From Caballeronia sp. dw_276 (lineage in GTDB: Bacteria > Pseudomonadota > Gammaproteobacteria > Burkholderiales > Burkholderiaceae), in NCBI RefSeq assembly GCF_018449635.1, contig NZ_JAAVUV010000013.1, forward strand, positions 62,001-126,000: a stretch of DNA of 64,000 nt, read 5' to 3'. The notes under the pieces are model-generated. The model did no database searches and was not told the DNA's origin. It was given only the letters and a program-made list of their open reading frames with translations. Of the stretch, positions 54,955 to 64,000 are shown piece by piece (position 1 is the first letter of the stretch; every line of letters begins with the position of its first letter). Position numbers and translations under genes: made by a program.

Positions 54955-56565
54955 ATGGCCCGATTCCCTAACTTCAGCCTATCGGAACAACAGCCGGCGA
55001 ACGAGGACAAGAACGCGGCCATTCAAGTCTTTGGCCGTCGTTTCTTCAAAGACCAAACTCCTGTTGAATATCTCGCAGAATTCCTGCTCGTGTTCGCTTC
55101 CGATAAAGACGAAAATGTCACGAATGCGTATTCGTTTCCTCTATATTCTTCGACACCTACGGTCCTGCACTATCATCCACCCTACAAACTTACGCTGAAA
55201 CTGTTCTCATTTCTAGCGGCATCTAAGCTCGAAACACGTCACCGCAGCCACATTGACTCTTTTAAAGATGGGATTAAGGAATTGGAGCGCCGTATTAGCG
55301 CAGGCTCTAAGATCGATCACGACGACGCAGTGCGATTGATCCAGGGGGTGTTCTCTGGTTTTGTGGGCGTAGCGGGCGACCGCACTTGGACGGCTCATAC
55401 GTTCTTGCCCGCTTCAGAAGGTTTGCTGGCACGGGAGGTTATATGGAGGCATGAGGGGCCGAAGGGGGCAGCAAAAAATCCCGAATTGACATGGGACGTC
55501 GCACTCTCAAGAGACTATTTCAACGTAAATGCGCATAGCTTTTTGGCGCGTGGTGGTGAGCACCTATATCTTCAGTTGACTAGTCTCTTCAACAATCACA
55601 AAGAGGACGCTTTAACTTCTCTTTTTGATGGAAATTATGCTGATAACTACGCGCATCTGAAGAGCGTAGGGAGTCTGAGTCAACTACGCGAAAGTCTCCA
55701 AAAACGCTTACGGCAAATGCTAAGCGAGAGTGATCAGGCAATAGGCCCGCTAGGCGAATTCGTCAGCCAAGCGTTCGATGCAGCAGGGGTCTCCAGTGAA
55801 GGCGAAAAAAGTTCGGCTACTCTCGGATGGGTTCCCACTGAAACATCAACAGAAGCATCGTTGTTCGCGTGGGAAATCGATAATATTTGCGCAGCGCAGC
55901 GCAGTGGCCTGCAAAAGATCTCATTGCTGAAAGATCTTTGCGTATTACATGTTATGCGGAGTCTTTGTTTTCAAAGCGCGCGCGTCACTAGTGCAGCAAT
56001 TACCTCGGGATTTATTGGAAATTACGCATGGATAGTCAGTCCTCCCGGTGAGCAAGATAGCAACAACACCAAAAAGATCGCAATTAATGCCTACGTGGAC
56101 GTCGAAAATCTACTTTACGACTCACTTCGTAGGTACGACCGTTACGAAGAAGGTATCGAGCCGCTGGATACTGTAAGCCGGCAGGAGTGGTTACATCGCG
56201 GCGACGATAATGTCCGTAGTTTGTTCCGGAAAATAGGAAAACAAATTGGCGTGATCGTGCCACGCAACGGGTTAGGAATGCGCATCACCCTGCCCGCTCA
56301 GATAGTGCGTCTGATGGTCGCCGCACTTGTGCCCCCTGGCACAAGAATTCGACTCGATAAGTTTCATGAACGAATATTCGCGCACTACGGTCTAGCAATT
56401 AATCAAGAAACAATCCATTTGGCGTTAGCTAGTTCGTGTACACAGAATGCTGCTGACGCATTCGGCATTGATTCGTCTTGGTTCGAAGAGGAATTGCGTC
56501 GCGGTGGTTACCTAATTCCCCTGTCCGACGCCGTAGCACTGGTACTCAATCCTTACAAGGGATAA
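54955..56565 (+). CDS. Unknown 536-residue component of the defence-like operon
   Basis: The protein begins 2 bases after the kinase fusion stop and ends 2 bases before the HerA-type ATPase start, so its expression is locked to theirs. No family was recognised with confidence. Segments that may be conserved are QTPVEYLAEFLLVFAS, HSFLARGGEHLYLQLTSLF and a C-terminal winged-helix-like part (RIRLDKFHERIFAHYGLAIN). It occupies the position that DptG holds between DptF and DptH in phosphorothioation-dependent restriction clusters. Assignment as a DptG counterpart is by position only. No membrane segments or nuclease motif seen. Confidence 0.75.
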   Translation: MARFPNFSLSEQQPANEDKNAAIQVFGRRFFKDQTPVEYLAEFLLVFASDKDENVTNAYSFPLYSSTPTVLHYHPPYKLTLKLFSFLAASKLETRHRSHIDSFKDGIKELERRISAGSKIDHDDAVRLIQGVFSGFVGVAGDRTWTAHTFLPASEGLLAREVIWRHEGPKGAAKNPELTWDVALSRDYFNVNAHSFLARGGEHLYLQLTSLFNNHKEDALTSLFDGNYADNYAHLKSVGSLSQLRESLQKRLRQMLSESDQAIGPLGEFVSQAFDAAGVSSEGEKSSATLGWVPTETSTEASLFAWEIDNICAAQRSGLQKISLLKDLCVLHVMRSLCFQSARVTSAAITSGFIGNYAWIVSPPGEQDSNNTKKIAINAYVDVENLLYDSLRRYDRYEEGIEPLDTVSRQEWLHRGDDNVRSLFRKIGKQIGVIVPRNGLGMRITLPAQIVRLMVAALVPPGTRIRLDKFHERIFAHYGLAINQETIHLALASSCTQNAADAFGIDSSWFEEELRRGGYLIPLSDAVALVLNPYKG

Positions 56566-56567
56566 TT

Positions 56568-59500
56568 GTGAATCTGTTTGTTGAAGAGCTGACAAAGTAT
56601 TTGACCGATGAGTGCGCGGGTGTATTGAGCGCTGGGACACACGACAAGAACAAAATCACGCTCGTGGTACAGAGCTTGCCATTGGTCGAAACGATCACCG
56701 TGCTCGAGCGAGTTGACAATTTTTTCGTTACCAAGTTTCCAGGTATCGAGCGCGCAATTAAGATATCCAGAGGACTCTGGCTAAGCTGGGGTGTTGATGA
56801 AAGAGCTGCTCTGCCAGATGAAGAGCGGATCATGGAAAAGTGGGTGGACATGGACGATCAGCTAACCATTTTTCGCAACAGGGGCCATTGCATCTTCTTC
56901 GGGTTCGATCATGCTTCCGACAAGGGAAGTCTAAAAGACTTCCATTTGGTAAGCGAAGATCTATTGTGGCGTCGTGTTCTTGTTCAGCGCTACCGTAAGT
57001 GGGTTCTTCAGATTGCCGAACAGCTAAATGACCAAGACGAGCGAGCCACTGAAGTGCTTGAAAACTTCCTCAGCACAGTCGAAAAGTTTAGCGCGGGTCG
57101 TTTAGTACGTGTGGCGAGCTTCTTCGATCAGATTTTGGCGCGCAAACCCGACACACTACGAGAAGTTGTCTCTGAGTGCTACGCCGATCTCTCGAGTTGG
57201 GGTGCCCTTCCCCTGCTTGATGTCCCGATGGGGCGCAATGTGACCAGAGCACAGCACCTAATAACGCAAGGCCACCGTTTTGCAACTCACGCAATGTTTG
57301 CTTCAAAGACCGATCGCGACAAGGTTTTGAAGAAAATCGACAAGGCGGAGATTGGCGACGAAGAAACGGAACCGTTCAAACTCCCAACCCCGGTTACCGA
57401 GACTGTCACTCCCTACAAAACAGCAGCGGAGTACTTGAATGATGTGCGCTCATTCGTGCGCGACCACGACGTAAGTGCGCTCGCCCGTTTGCAGCAGTGG
57501 GACGCTACCCCGCTGTTAAAAGTCATCGAGAAGCGCGAACTAGGTCCTCGTCCCACCCCGAAAGCGATGGTGCTTAGGGGATATAGTGACGTCGTCTTTT
57601 TGCAATCCATCAAGCTTACGATTCAGCGATTTTTCGAAGAATACGGCAACAAAGTGACAGCAAACGAGCTTTACAATATCAAATTGCAGCTCACTCGCTA
57701 TGAAGCAGACGGTGCAGATCTTGCCCAAGATATCTACCGACTCTTAAATGGGATCGTTGGAACCGTCATTCCAGATCGGTTAAGTCTCCCGGGTGTTGAT
57801 CAGGACATCCCGATACAGTTGGAAGGCTTCGAAGGCATTATAACGGCGCTAACCCGAGCCACAGCAAAAATCTACTTCACTGTGGCCATTAATTCAGAGA
57901 TGGACACGGAGCCTTTCGAGCAACAATATGTCTGGCCCGTGCCGACTACCCATCCTGAACGCTTACGTCTGGTCTTTGCTGAACAAACCTTAGGCTCGCT
58001 ATCTAAGCTGTCGGCACCGCGGCTGCCGGCGTTTCATATTGGTGGATTCGATGAGTTGTTTTCCGCAATTGATGAGCAGGATGCACACCGATTATTAATG
58101 CTCGGAATGAACGACTTCGACGTTGTCAACGTATTTAACGACGTCGCCAAGCATCCTCTTTATGCCGAGCTCGTCTCTAGCTGTACGGCACTGACTGGCC
58201 GCTACAAGGAACACCTAGAGGGGATTCTCAGCAACGGTTTCTATGCAGCGAACGCAAACGTGCATCGGGTCATCACAGCCTATTCCGAAGTGGTCACGCA
58301 AGTCATCAGTCGTGCAGCCGGCGCTGAGTACGTATTACCTTGTCTCTACCGTGCCTTTTTGGCGGTAAGGCACAACGATAACCCCACGCAACCCTACCTC
58401 AACGCAGCAGTCTCGCTACCAATCTCACCATTTGTCCTTGAGCTTTCGAGCGCGCGTGCCGTTTTTTTGCGGGACGGGTTTAGTGAAATCGTGGCGGAGT
58501 TGTTCGACAACGGGAGCGCAGCGGCTGAACAACGTTGGCAACGTCTCGTCGAACTTGCTGAACTACGCCGGCCTGTCGTCGCGCTAGTTGCGGATGCTAA
58601 CCGTTCGCTCACCAGTGCCTCTCAAGCGTTCGGATTGACGCATTTGATTGGCAACGCCGACCGAAGCGCTCTACCTGTCGCTTCACAGAGCTTGATGCGA
58701 CAAGAGACTTTTGACGAGGACGACTTAGGACAAATGCTGCAGCCGTCAGGGCGGGCACGAATTTACGAACAACTGATACGCACCTACCAAGGCCTACACA
58801 GCCATTCCCACGATCAGCTCAGTTTGTTGTTCACAAACATTGCAGAGATAGACATCGTGCTCTCGGGCGTTGACCGATGGTTAAAGGCGTATCTCAAAGA
58901 GACTTTAGACCAGCCGATGCCGTTCTACTTGACCTTGAAAGTCATCACGACGGGAGTTGCGACGACGACAGCCGTCAACATGCTCGTCGCTTGGAAGAAC
59001 GCTTGGACTGAAAGCAGTTTTAGCAATCAACGAACGTGCTCGATTCACATCGGACATCGACATGCGACCTCGCCCAGCGAACTGGAGGCTATGCTGCGCA
59101 TGGAGCAGCACCTGCGGTACGACTTGGGCATCATTGCTCATTTTCTCGACGACAAACATGAGGGAGACCAGCTGGAGCCTGTTGAAGCGTTCGATACCGT
59201 ATATGGGTCGGTTTTACGGCAGTTCCCGCTAACAGAATACCCGCGACCTATCCGACAACTTTCCGCGCAAAGCCAACGGCAGATGTCCATAAGCAATCGT
59301 CGCATTCAAATGGCCAGCAAACATACCGAGATTGCAGCTCGGCTGAAGAATCCGCACACGTCTTCTTCACAAGAGCATACGGTTATTACACAAATTGACT
59401 TCACACCGTGGAAGCAAACAATCGAAGTGTTGCATCAAAAAGCCGTATGGGTCTCGTGCGTTGACCGTCACATCGATAGCAACCTCATCAGCGCCGCGTC

Positions 59501-61850
59501 GAGTGAGAATATTAATTTGGACCGCAGAATCGTCGGATTCTCATGTGGTCTAGGTAACTATGGCGAACTGAATCGGACAATCTCCACTGAAGTAAGTGAT
59601 TTCGGCACGCTAACGAGATCGATTGCGTCTCGCTTACGCCAACACTTGCAGGACTTGACGAAAGAGCAAGCAGAGTTGGGCGCACACAATATCATCAGGT
59701 CTGCGTGTGAAATTCCGGGCTTGTCGTTGGTAAAAGCGATTGGACGTGACGAATACATTCGCGATGTCATCGGCTATTCGCTTGTCAGCCGACTGCTCGG
59801 CCGTCGGCCCTCATCGGTACTGCAGTCTCTCATCCCACTCGACAGTTTCCCACATTGGTTCCGCGATCGCGAAGATGCGAACATTCCCGATCTGCTTTTT
59901 ATAGCAGCACATCTCATTGATGGCCGACTCAACATTGAGGCAACCGTTATCGAAGCAAAGTTTGCCCACGAAAACGTGGGGCATGCGGAGAAAGCGTTTG
60001 CGCAGGCGAGCGCTGGTTTGCGGCAACTCGTTAAACTCTTCGCGCCCCGAGATGTGTCGTTGAAAGCTACTGTTTTCGAGCGCAAGTACTGGTGGGCGCA
60101 ATTACATCGCGCGCTGTCGAGTCGTGCGGTCGTAATGCTTGCGAGCGATGACTACCAAGCTTTGTGCACCGCGCTTGACCGATTAAGTGAAGGTGATTTT
60201 ACTATCACGTGGCAGGCTGTGGCCGCAACCTTCTGGACCAATCGAGCAAGTAGCGATATCTCGCAGCGGTTTATGGGCGCCGTCGATGTAGGATTAGATC
60301 GCCCGCTACCTGACGATTTTGGCGTGTACAACATCGAATTTGGTAACGAGACAATCATCCAGCTCCTGACGCAAGACAATCAGGTTCCGTTCGTCGTTCC
60401 GGGAACTGCGCTAACTCTTGCCCCGGCGGGGCAGCCTAGGCCCGTGGTACGACCGATCGCGTCGACGGTAGCATCGCTTAATACTGGTGTCGCGGAAAAC
60501 GCTACGGGAACGCGCTACTATGCGGAGCACCCCAGGCCCAAGTCCAAAACCGAGCAACACACGGCGGACGCGTCCACGGTTTCTTTCCAACAAGTTTCTT
60601 CAGAAAAGCCGACTAACGCTGAGCATTACATTCCAGCGACGATCACAAAACCGGAAAATCTCGTGGTGCCGCCGCCCACGCAAACTGTTCCCACGCACGA
60701 TGTAATCGCAAGATTCTCAGCAAATACGCCGATAGGACTCCCTGCTCGCGTGGGGCGGCTGTTGATAGGTACTGACAATCGAGGACAAGATGTTTTTTGG
60801 GAATACGACGACCCGGAATTAGAAAATCGTCACATGCTGATTTTCGGAGCTTCTGGATCTGGTAAGACCTATGCAATTCAATGCTTGCTACTCGAAATGA
60901 TCAAGCAGCGCCAGCATGCGGCGATCATCGATTACACAGATGGTTTCTTACCCAGCAAACTTGACAATGCATTTGTTGAGCGGGTTATGCCTGAGACACA
61001 TGTGTTGGTGCAACGACCCTTCCCCATTAATCCGTTTCAACGTCTTTCGAGGGAAGAACCTGGGATCGGCAAATTGTTAGAACAGCCGCACAATGTTGCA
61101 AGTCGCGTCGCTGATGTGTTCTGCTCGGTATACACCGTCGGCGACGTACAGCGGGCTGCTCTCGCGCGGCAAATCGAGCAAGGCTTAGTGAGTGGGACTA
61201 AGTTCGGTTTAGAAGAGTTGCAGCAAGCTTTAGAAGCAGACCCAAATGCGCCGCAGACACTCGCGCTCAAGATATCAGAATTGGTCAAGCAGAAGCCGTT
61301 TTCTATTGAAGAAGGATCGGGCTGGAAGCAGATCTTTGAAGGATCATCACTCGCGCACATTTTACAACTTGTGAATATCTCAAAAGATATGCAGCGTTTG
61401 ATCGCGGAATTTGCATTATGGGACTTCTTTGCTTACGCAACCAGAAATGGTGATAAAGACATCCCATTACCTGTCGTACTTGACGAAGTCCAGAACTTAG
61501 ACCACCGTAGCGACCGCGCAATCGATAAATTACTTCGTGAAGGTCGAAAATTTGGCGTCGGCATGATCCTGGCAACGCAAACCATCTCCAATTTTGATAA
61601 AGAAGAGCGTGGACGGCTCTTTCAATGCGCTCAAAAGTTATTTTTCAAGCCTGCTGAAACTGAGCGCAAAGATTTTGCGCAAATTCTGGCCGATGTTTCA
61701 CCAGCGCGCAGCCGCGATGAGTGGATCATTGAACTCGGCAAGCTTGGTAAAGGCGAATGCTGGGCCATCGGCCCACACCGCATTGTTGAAGGCCGACCCA
61801 TGCGACGCGATCCTATCAAAATCAAAATTGCACCTCTCGAGGCACGCTAG
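56568..61850 (+). CDS. DptH-like giant protein with C-terminal HerA/FtsK-type ATPase
   Basis: A 1760-residue protein from GTG 56568, with AAGGG upstream. The first 1300 residues are mainly helical with no motif recognised. An ExK-like element in EATVIEAKFAHENVGH (about residue 1125) could be a nuclease-like strand. The C-terminal 350 residues are a HerA/VirB4-type ATPase: FWEYDDPELENRHMLIFGAS leads into Walker A GASGSGKT (about 1427-1434), Walker B is LPVVLDEVQNLD (about 1636), followed by ILATQTISNF and KLFFKPAETERKDF. Size and C-terminal domain match DptH, the translocase-like subunit of phosphorothioation-dependent restriction. It probably moves along or clears DNA in concert with the kinase fusion. 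Confidence 0.85.
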   Translation: MNLFVEELTKYLTDECAGVLSAGTHDKNKITLVVQSLPLVETITVLERVDNFFVTKFPGIERAIKISRGLWLSWGVDERAALPDEERIMEKWVDMDDQLTIFRNRGHCIFFGFDHASDKGSLKDFHLVSEDLLWRRVLVQRYRKWVLQIAEQLNDQDERATEVLENFLSTVEKFSAGRLVRVASFFDQILARKPDTLREVVSECYADLSSWGALPLLDVPMGRNVTRAQHLITQGHRFATHAMFASKTDRDKVLKKIDKAEIGDEETEPFKLPTPVTETVTPYKTAAEYLNDVRSFVRDHDVSALARLQQWDATPLLKVIEKRELGPRPTPKAMVLRGYSDVVFLQSIKLTIQRFFEEYGNKVTANELYNIKLQLTRYEADGADLAQDIYRLLNGIVGTVIPDRLSLPGVDQDIPIQLEGFEGIITALTRATAKIYFTVAINSEMDTEPFEQQYVWPVPTTHPERLRLVFAEQTLGSLSKLSAPRLPAFHIGGFDELFSAIDEQDAHRLLMLGMNDFDVVNVFNDVAKHPLYAELVSSCTALTGRYKEHLEGILSNGFYAANANVHRVITAYSEVVTQVISRAAGAEYVLPCLYRAFLAVRHNDNPTQPYLNAAVSLPISPFVLELSSARAVFLRDGFSEIVAELFDNGSAAAEQRWQRLVELAELRRPVVALVADANRSLTSASQAFGLTHLIGNADRSALPVASQSLMRQETFDEDDLGQMLQPSGRARIYEQLIRTYQGLHSHSHDQLSLLFTNIAEIDIVLSGVDRWLKAYLKETLDQPMPFYLTLKVITTGVATTTAVNMLVAWKNAWTESSFSNQRTCSIHIGHRHATSPSELEAMLRMEQHLRYDLGIIAHFLDDKHEGDQLEPVEAFDTVYGSVLRQFPLTEYPRPIRQLSAQSQRQMSISNRRIQMASKHTEIAARLKNPHTSSSQEHTVITQIDFTPWKQTIEVLHQKAVWVSCVDRHIDSNLISAASSENINLDRRIVGFSCGLGNYGELNRTISTEVSDFGTLTRSIASRLRQHLQDLTKEQAELGAHNIIRSACEIPGLSLVKAIGRDEYIRDVIGYSLVSRLLGRRPSSVLQSLIPLDSFPHWFRDREDANIPDLLFIAAHLIDGRLNIEATVIEAKFAHENVGHAEKAFAQASAGLRQLVKLFAPRDVSLKATVFERKYWWAQLHRALSSRAVVMLASDDYQALCTALDRLSEGDFTITWQAVAATFWTNRASSDISQRFMGAVDVGLDRPLPDDFGVYNIEFGNETIIQLLTQDNQVPFVVPGTALTLAPAGQPRPVVRPIASTVASLNTGVAENATGTRYYAEHPRPKSKTEQHTADASTVSFQQVSSEKPTNAEHYIPATITKPENLVVPPPTQTVPTHDVIARFSANTPIGLPARVGRLLIGTDNRGQDVFWEYDDPELENRHMLIFGASGSGKTYAIQCLLLEMIKQRQHAAIIDYTDGFLPSKLDNAFVERVMPETHVLVQRPFPINPFQRLSREEPGIGKLLEQPHNVASRVADVFCSVYTVGDVQRAALARQIEQGLVSGTKFGLEELQQALEADPNAPQTLALKISELVKQKPFSIEEGSGWKQIFEGSSLAHILQLVNISKDMQRLIAEFALWDFFAYATRNGDKDIPLPVVLDEVQNLDHRSDRAIDKLLREGRKFGVGMILATQTISNFDKEERGRLFQCAQKLFFKPAETERKDFAQILADVSPARSRDEWIIELGKLGKGECWAIGPHRIVEGRPMRRDPIKIKIAPLEAR

Positions 61851-61855
61851 GTAGA

Positions 61856-62695
61856 ATGATGCAACGAACCATTAAGGGCTACCCGCCAAGTTTTCACGAG
61901 ACGTTCTTCCCGGATCGACGGCACTTAGCTGCCGTCCTGAAGCTAGCCAATCGAGCCTTCGTAGGAACAACCGAGTCAATATCGGCTGAAACAGGAATTC
62001 CCACCGGCAAGAGTTCGGGAAAGGTCCTTCCTCATCTCAAATATGCGTACGCGATGGGGATGATAGGCTCTCTTGCGCTAACCGATCGCCTCTACACACT
62101 CAAGCAAACGACGTTGGGGCGCCTTTTTTATGCGGAAGATCCACTTTTGCACGAGCCGATAACACAGCTAATTATGCATTTGATGCTGTCACGACCTATT
62201 GGTGGGGCCAGCGCGTGGCATGTCTTTTTCGGACGCTCTCGTGTAGCGCTTGGCTTTTCGGCAACACTAGACTCCGCATCGGCGTTCCTTGCACATGAGT
62301 TAGGGAACAGTTCAGCGCTGCCCGGTCCGATTTTCTCTACTTATCGAGAAGACGCGAGCCTCGCGCGAACCGGCGTACTCAACATTGAGAAAGAGACTTA
62401 TGAAAGAAAGGGGTTGCCAATGCTTCCAGAGTATTTTTCGGCGTTTGCTTACTGCTGGCTCACGTACTGGGAACAGACCGCTTCAGGGGAGCAGCAACTG
62501 TCCTTAGCCGAGTTGGAAGCTCATTGCGGGTTTGTTGAAGTAAGCGGATGGAGCGAGCAGCAATTTGAAACCTTTTTGATGTGGACCGTCGAGCAAGGTA
62601 TTACGCGCGTCGATCGTCAAACGGGAACGCCACTGATCATGAAGATAAAGCGCAGCGAAGAACTGAGCACGAGCATCTACAGCGATTTACTGTAG
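61856..62695 (+). CDS. DUF4007-family protein
   Basis: A 279-residue protein with the DUF4007 pattern: PSFHETFFPDRRHLAAVLKL near the N-terminus (the family's HETF), ETGIPTGKSSGKVLPHLKY (helix-turn-helix-like), and TTLGRLFYAEDPLLHEPITQ then LIMHLMLSRP. DUF4007 proteins are known as neighbours of DndC-like PAPS-reductase genes in DNA phosphorothioation loci; their function is unclear, possibly DNA binding or regulation. It lies 5 bases after the HerA-type gene and 30 bases before the next ATPase gene. It is the strongest local pointer to a sulfur-modification link. Confidence 0.82.
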   Translation: MMQRTIKGYPPSFHETFFPDRRHLAAVLKLANRAFVGTTESISAETGIPTGKSSGKVLPHLKYAYAMGMIGSLALTDRLYTLKQTTLGRLFYAEDPLLHEPITQLIMHLMLSRPIGGASAWHVFFGRSRVALGFSATLDSASAFLAHELGNSSALPGPIFSTYREDASLARTGVLNIEKETYERKGLPMLPEYFSAFAYCWLTYWEQTASGEQQLSLAELEAHCGFVEVSGWSEQQFETFLMWTVEQGITRVDRQTGTPLIMKIKRSEELSTSIYSDLL

Positions 62696-62725
62696 CAATA
62701 ATGACAAAGTCCCGGGGGAGTAGCA

Positions 62726-64000
62726 ATGAAAGTAGCAGACGTGATCACGTTCAGGTCGGATTTATTTTTTGACGGCGCTGTACAGCTATCTTGGGCAGAC
62801 AACCAGATTGATCGCGCTGATGAGGCGGCTCGTAGCTTTGTCTTCCACGGTCCACGTTATCACGGAGTCAGTAGAGAAGGGCACGGCGACGACCTCTATC
62901 GGCTAACGGATACCGCGACGCTCGCCGCAGAGTTACTTGCTCGCATTGCTGATGGCGCCTCGACGGACACTAATCCGTTTTCGCTCGCCATTGCTGGGTA
63001 TGGTTCTGGCAAATCCCACTTTGCGTTAGCGTTGACCCGTCTACTAAGAGATCCGCAGTCGGACCTTAGCAAGAAAATTGTCTCAAACTTGAGTCTCGCT
63101 GATACTCATGGAGCTGAATTAGCCCGTGAGGCATTGGACACCATCGGTAAGCCTGCGCTCGTTATCGCACTCGACGGTACTGGCAACTTCAATCTCGGAA
63201 ACGCGCTGAGCGCTTCGTTATTTCGCATCCTCAAGGAGCGCAAGATTGACGACCGCGCCATGCGCGAATTGTCACCGCGGTTTGATGATGCGGTGAGTTT
63301 TGTCAAGCGCAACTATGAGCTTCGAACCCGAGAGTTCAACTCCCGGCTATCAGGCAAATCTCAGCGGGTGATTGTCGAGTCACTTGCATCGCGAGATGAA
63401 GACACATACGCGACCGTAGACGAGCTGTATTTTGAAGCAAACGGCGCCCATATCCCGGTGTCCGGTCGTGAATCGATCCAAGACGTAATTAGTGTTTTCT
63501 GTGACACGTATTGTTCGAAAGACGGTCCATTTTCGCGCTTAGTCATCGTGTTTGACGAATTCGGTCGATTTTTAGAGTACGTTGCAGAGCGTCCTGCGCT
63601 CGCAGGCGACTCAGCCCTACAACAGATGTTTCAAGGCATCCAAGACAATGCTTCTCGTGCACATTTCTTGGGCTTTATCCAATACGAGCTTAAAGCCTAT
63701 CTTGCTCGCTTGGGCAACCGCGATGCCATGCACATTCAGAAGTACATTACCCGCTTTGACGTCGCCAAGAAGTACCATGTCTCGTCGAATCTAGAAACGA
63801 TTATTGCGCATCTACTTGACAAAAAGGACGACGCTACACTGGAAAAGGCTTTAATTCAGGAACGCCTATCCCACCGATCACTCCATGCAATGATGAGTGA
63901 CATGTTGCCAGGACTGAGACAACTGCCTGTATGGAACAATGCGGAGGAGTTCGAGCGAGTTATCGTCCGCGGATGTTGGCCGTTGCATCCGTTAGCGACA
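62726..64000 (+). CDS. P-loop ATPase, N-terminal 425 residues (runs off the right edge)
   Basis: An open frame from ATG 62726, with GGGGGAG at 62713-62719, continues through the window edge. It has a Walker A in AIAGYGSGKSHFALAL (Gly 91 to Ser 97), a Walker B in RLVIVFDEFGRFLEY (about residue 275), and then SRAHFLGFIQYELKAYLARL, like the sensor region of STAND/AAA-type NTPases. The GSGKSHF loop resembles large ATPases of BREX systems (BrxC/PglY class), but the rest of the chain is not recognised as either. It is the fifth gene of the operon. Its length and partners lie outside the window. Confidence 0.83.
   Translation, partial: MKVADVITFRSDLFFDGAVQLSWADNQIDRADEAARSFVFHGPRYHGVSREGHGDDLYRLTDTATLAAELLARIADGASTDTNPFSLAIAGYGSGKSHFALALTRLLRDPQSDLSKKIVSNLSLADTHGAELAREALDTIGKPALVIALDGTGNFNLGNALSASLFRILKERKIDDRAMRELSPRFDDAVSFVKRNYELRTREFNSRLSGKSQRVIVESLASRDEDTYATVDELYFEANGAHIPVSGRESIQDVISVFCDTYCSKDGPFSRLVIVFDEFGRFLEYVAERPALAGDSALQQMFQGIQDNASRAHFLGFIQYELKAYLARLGNRDAMHIQKYITRFDVAKKYHVSSNLETIIAHLLDKKDDATLEKALIQERLSHRSLHAMMSDMLPGLRQLPVWNNAEEFERVIVRGCWPLHPLAT

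Noticed and set aside
1..64000. CRISPR arrays, tRNA or rRNA genes
   Set aside because: No regularly spaced repeat arrays, cloverleaf-like sequences or rRNA stretches were noticed on reading; short tRNAs could still be missed without a covariance search.

Overview
The window looks like one replicon of a Burkholderia-type betaproteobacterium (Paraburkholderia, Caballeronia or a close relative). The basis is the GC-rich codon use, the many LysR/IclR/TetR-controlled aromatic-acid genes, the AAHS-family MFS carriers and the insertion sequence types. This placement is an inference; no rRNA or housekeeping marker is present.

Left part (1-28.7 kb). After the start of a cytochrome bd oxidase subunit I gene (cut by the left edge) and about 1.8 kb without a convincing gene, there is a large catabolic island. 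Its core is an IclR-flanked run: an NTF2-like protein, maleylacetate reductase, an intradiol (hydroxyquinol-type) dioxygenase and two TIM-barrel sugar-phosphate-isomerase-like proteins. Divergent from it lie a Gfo/Idh/MocA oxidoreductase, a broken shikimate-dehydrogenase-like gene and a broken isomerase gene that runs into an MFS carrier. Two paralogous modules follow, rich in alpha/beta hydrolases. Seven have an Asp nucleophile (GHDxG), one with the full fluoroacetate-dehalogenase residue set, and two have a Ser nucleophile. They are interleaved with two more AAHS-type MFS carriers, an EamA exporter, an SDR and TetR and LysR regulators. The likely theme is import of an aromatic or plant-derived acid, hydrolysis or dehalogenation, and funnelling through hydroxyquinol to maleylacetate and 3-oxoadipate. 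The substrate is unknown. Repeated palindromes next to the IclR-flanked and TetR-flanked genes are candidate operators. Three genes carry single-base frameshifts.

Middle (29-41.5 kb). An IS630-family element was hit by an IS5-family element and an IS701-family element, each flanked by TTAG. The nest is resolved to the base. An SDR gene cut at its 5' end follows, then a TniA-TniB-TniQ (Tn7/Tn5053-like) transposon bounded by repeated transposase-binding motifs in inverted orientation and carrying no obvious cargo, then a large tyrosine recombinase and a MOSC protein.

Right part (41.5-64 kb). An accessory, defence-island-like region with more AT-rich patches. It holds an unknown two-gene operon, a HEPN-like gene remnant, a TIGR02391-type protein, a broken integrase, an IS1182-type transposase remnant and a PD-(D/E)XK nuclease. 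It ends with a tight operon of five large genes running off the right edge: a NERD-pseudokinase-kinase-ATPase fusion, an unknown 536-residue protein, a 1760-residue HerA-type ATPase resembling DptH, a DUF4007 protein and another P-loop ATPase (partial). This combines hallmarks of Pgl/BREX (NERD plus kinase as in PglW) with those of DNA phosphorothioation systems (DptF/DptH-like ATPases, DUF4007). It is the best candidate here for an undescribed defence system.
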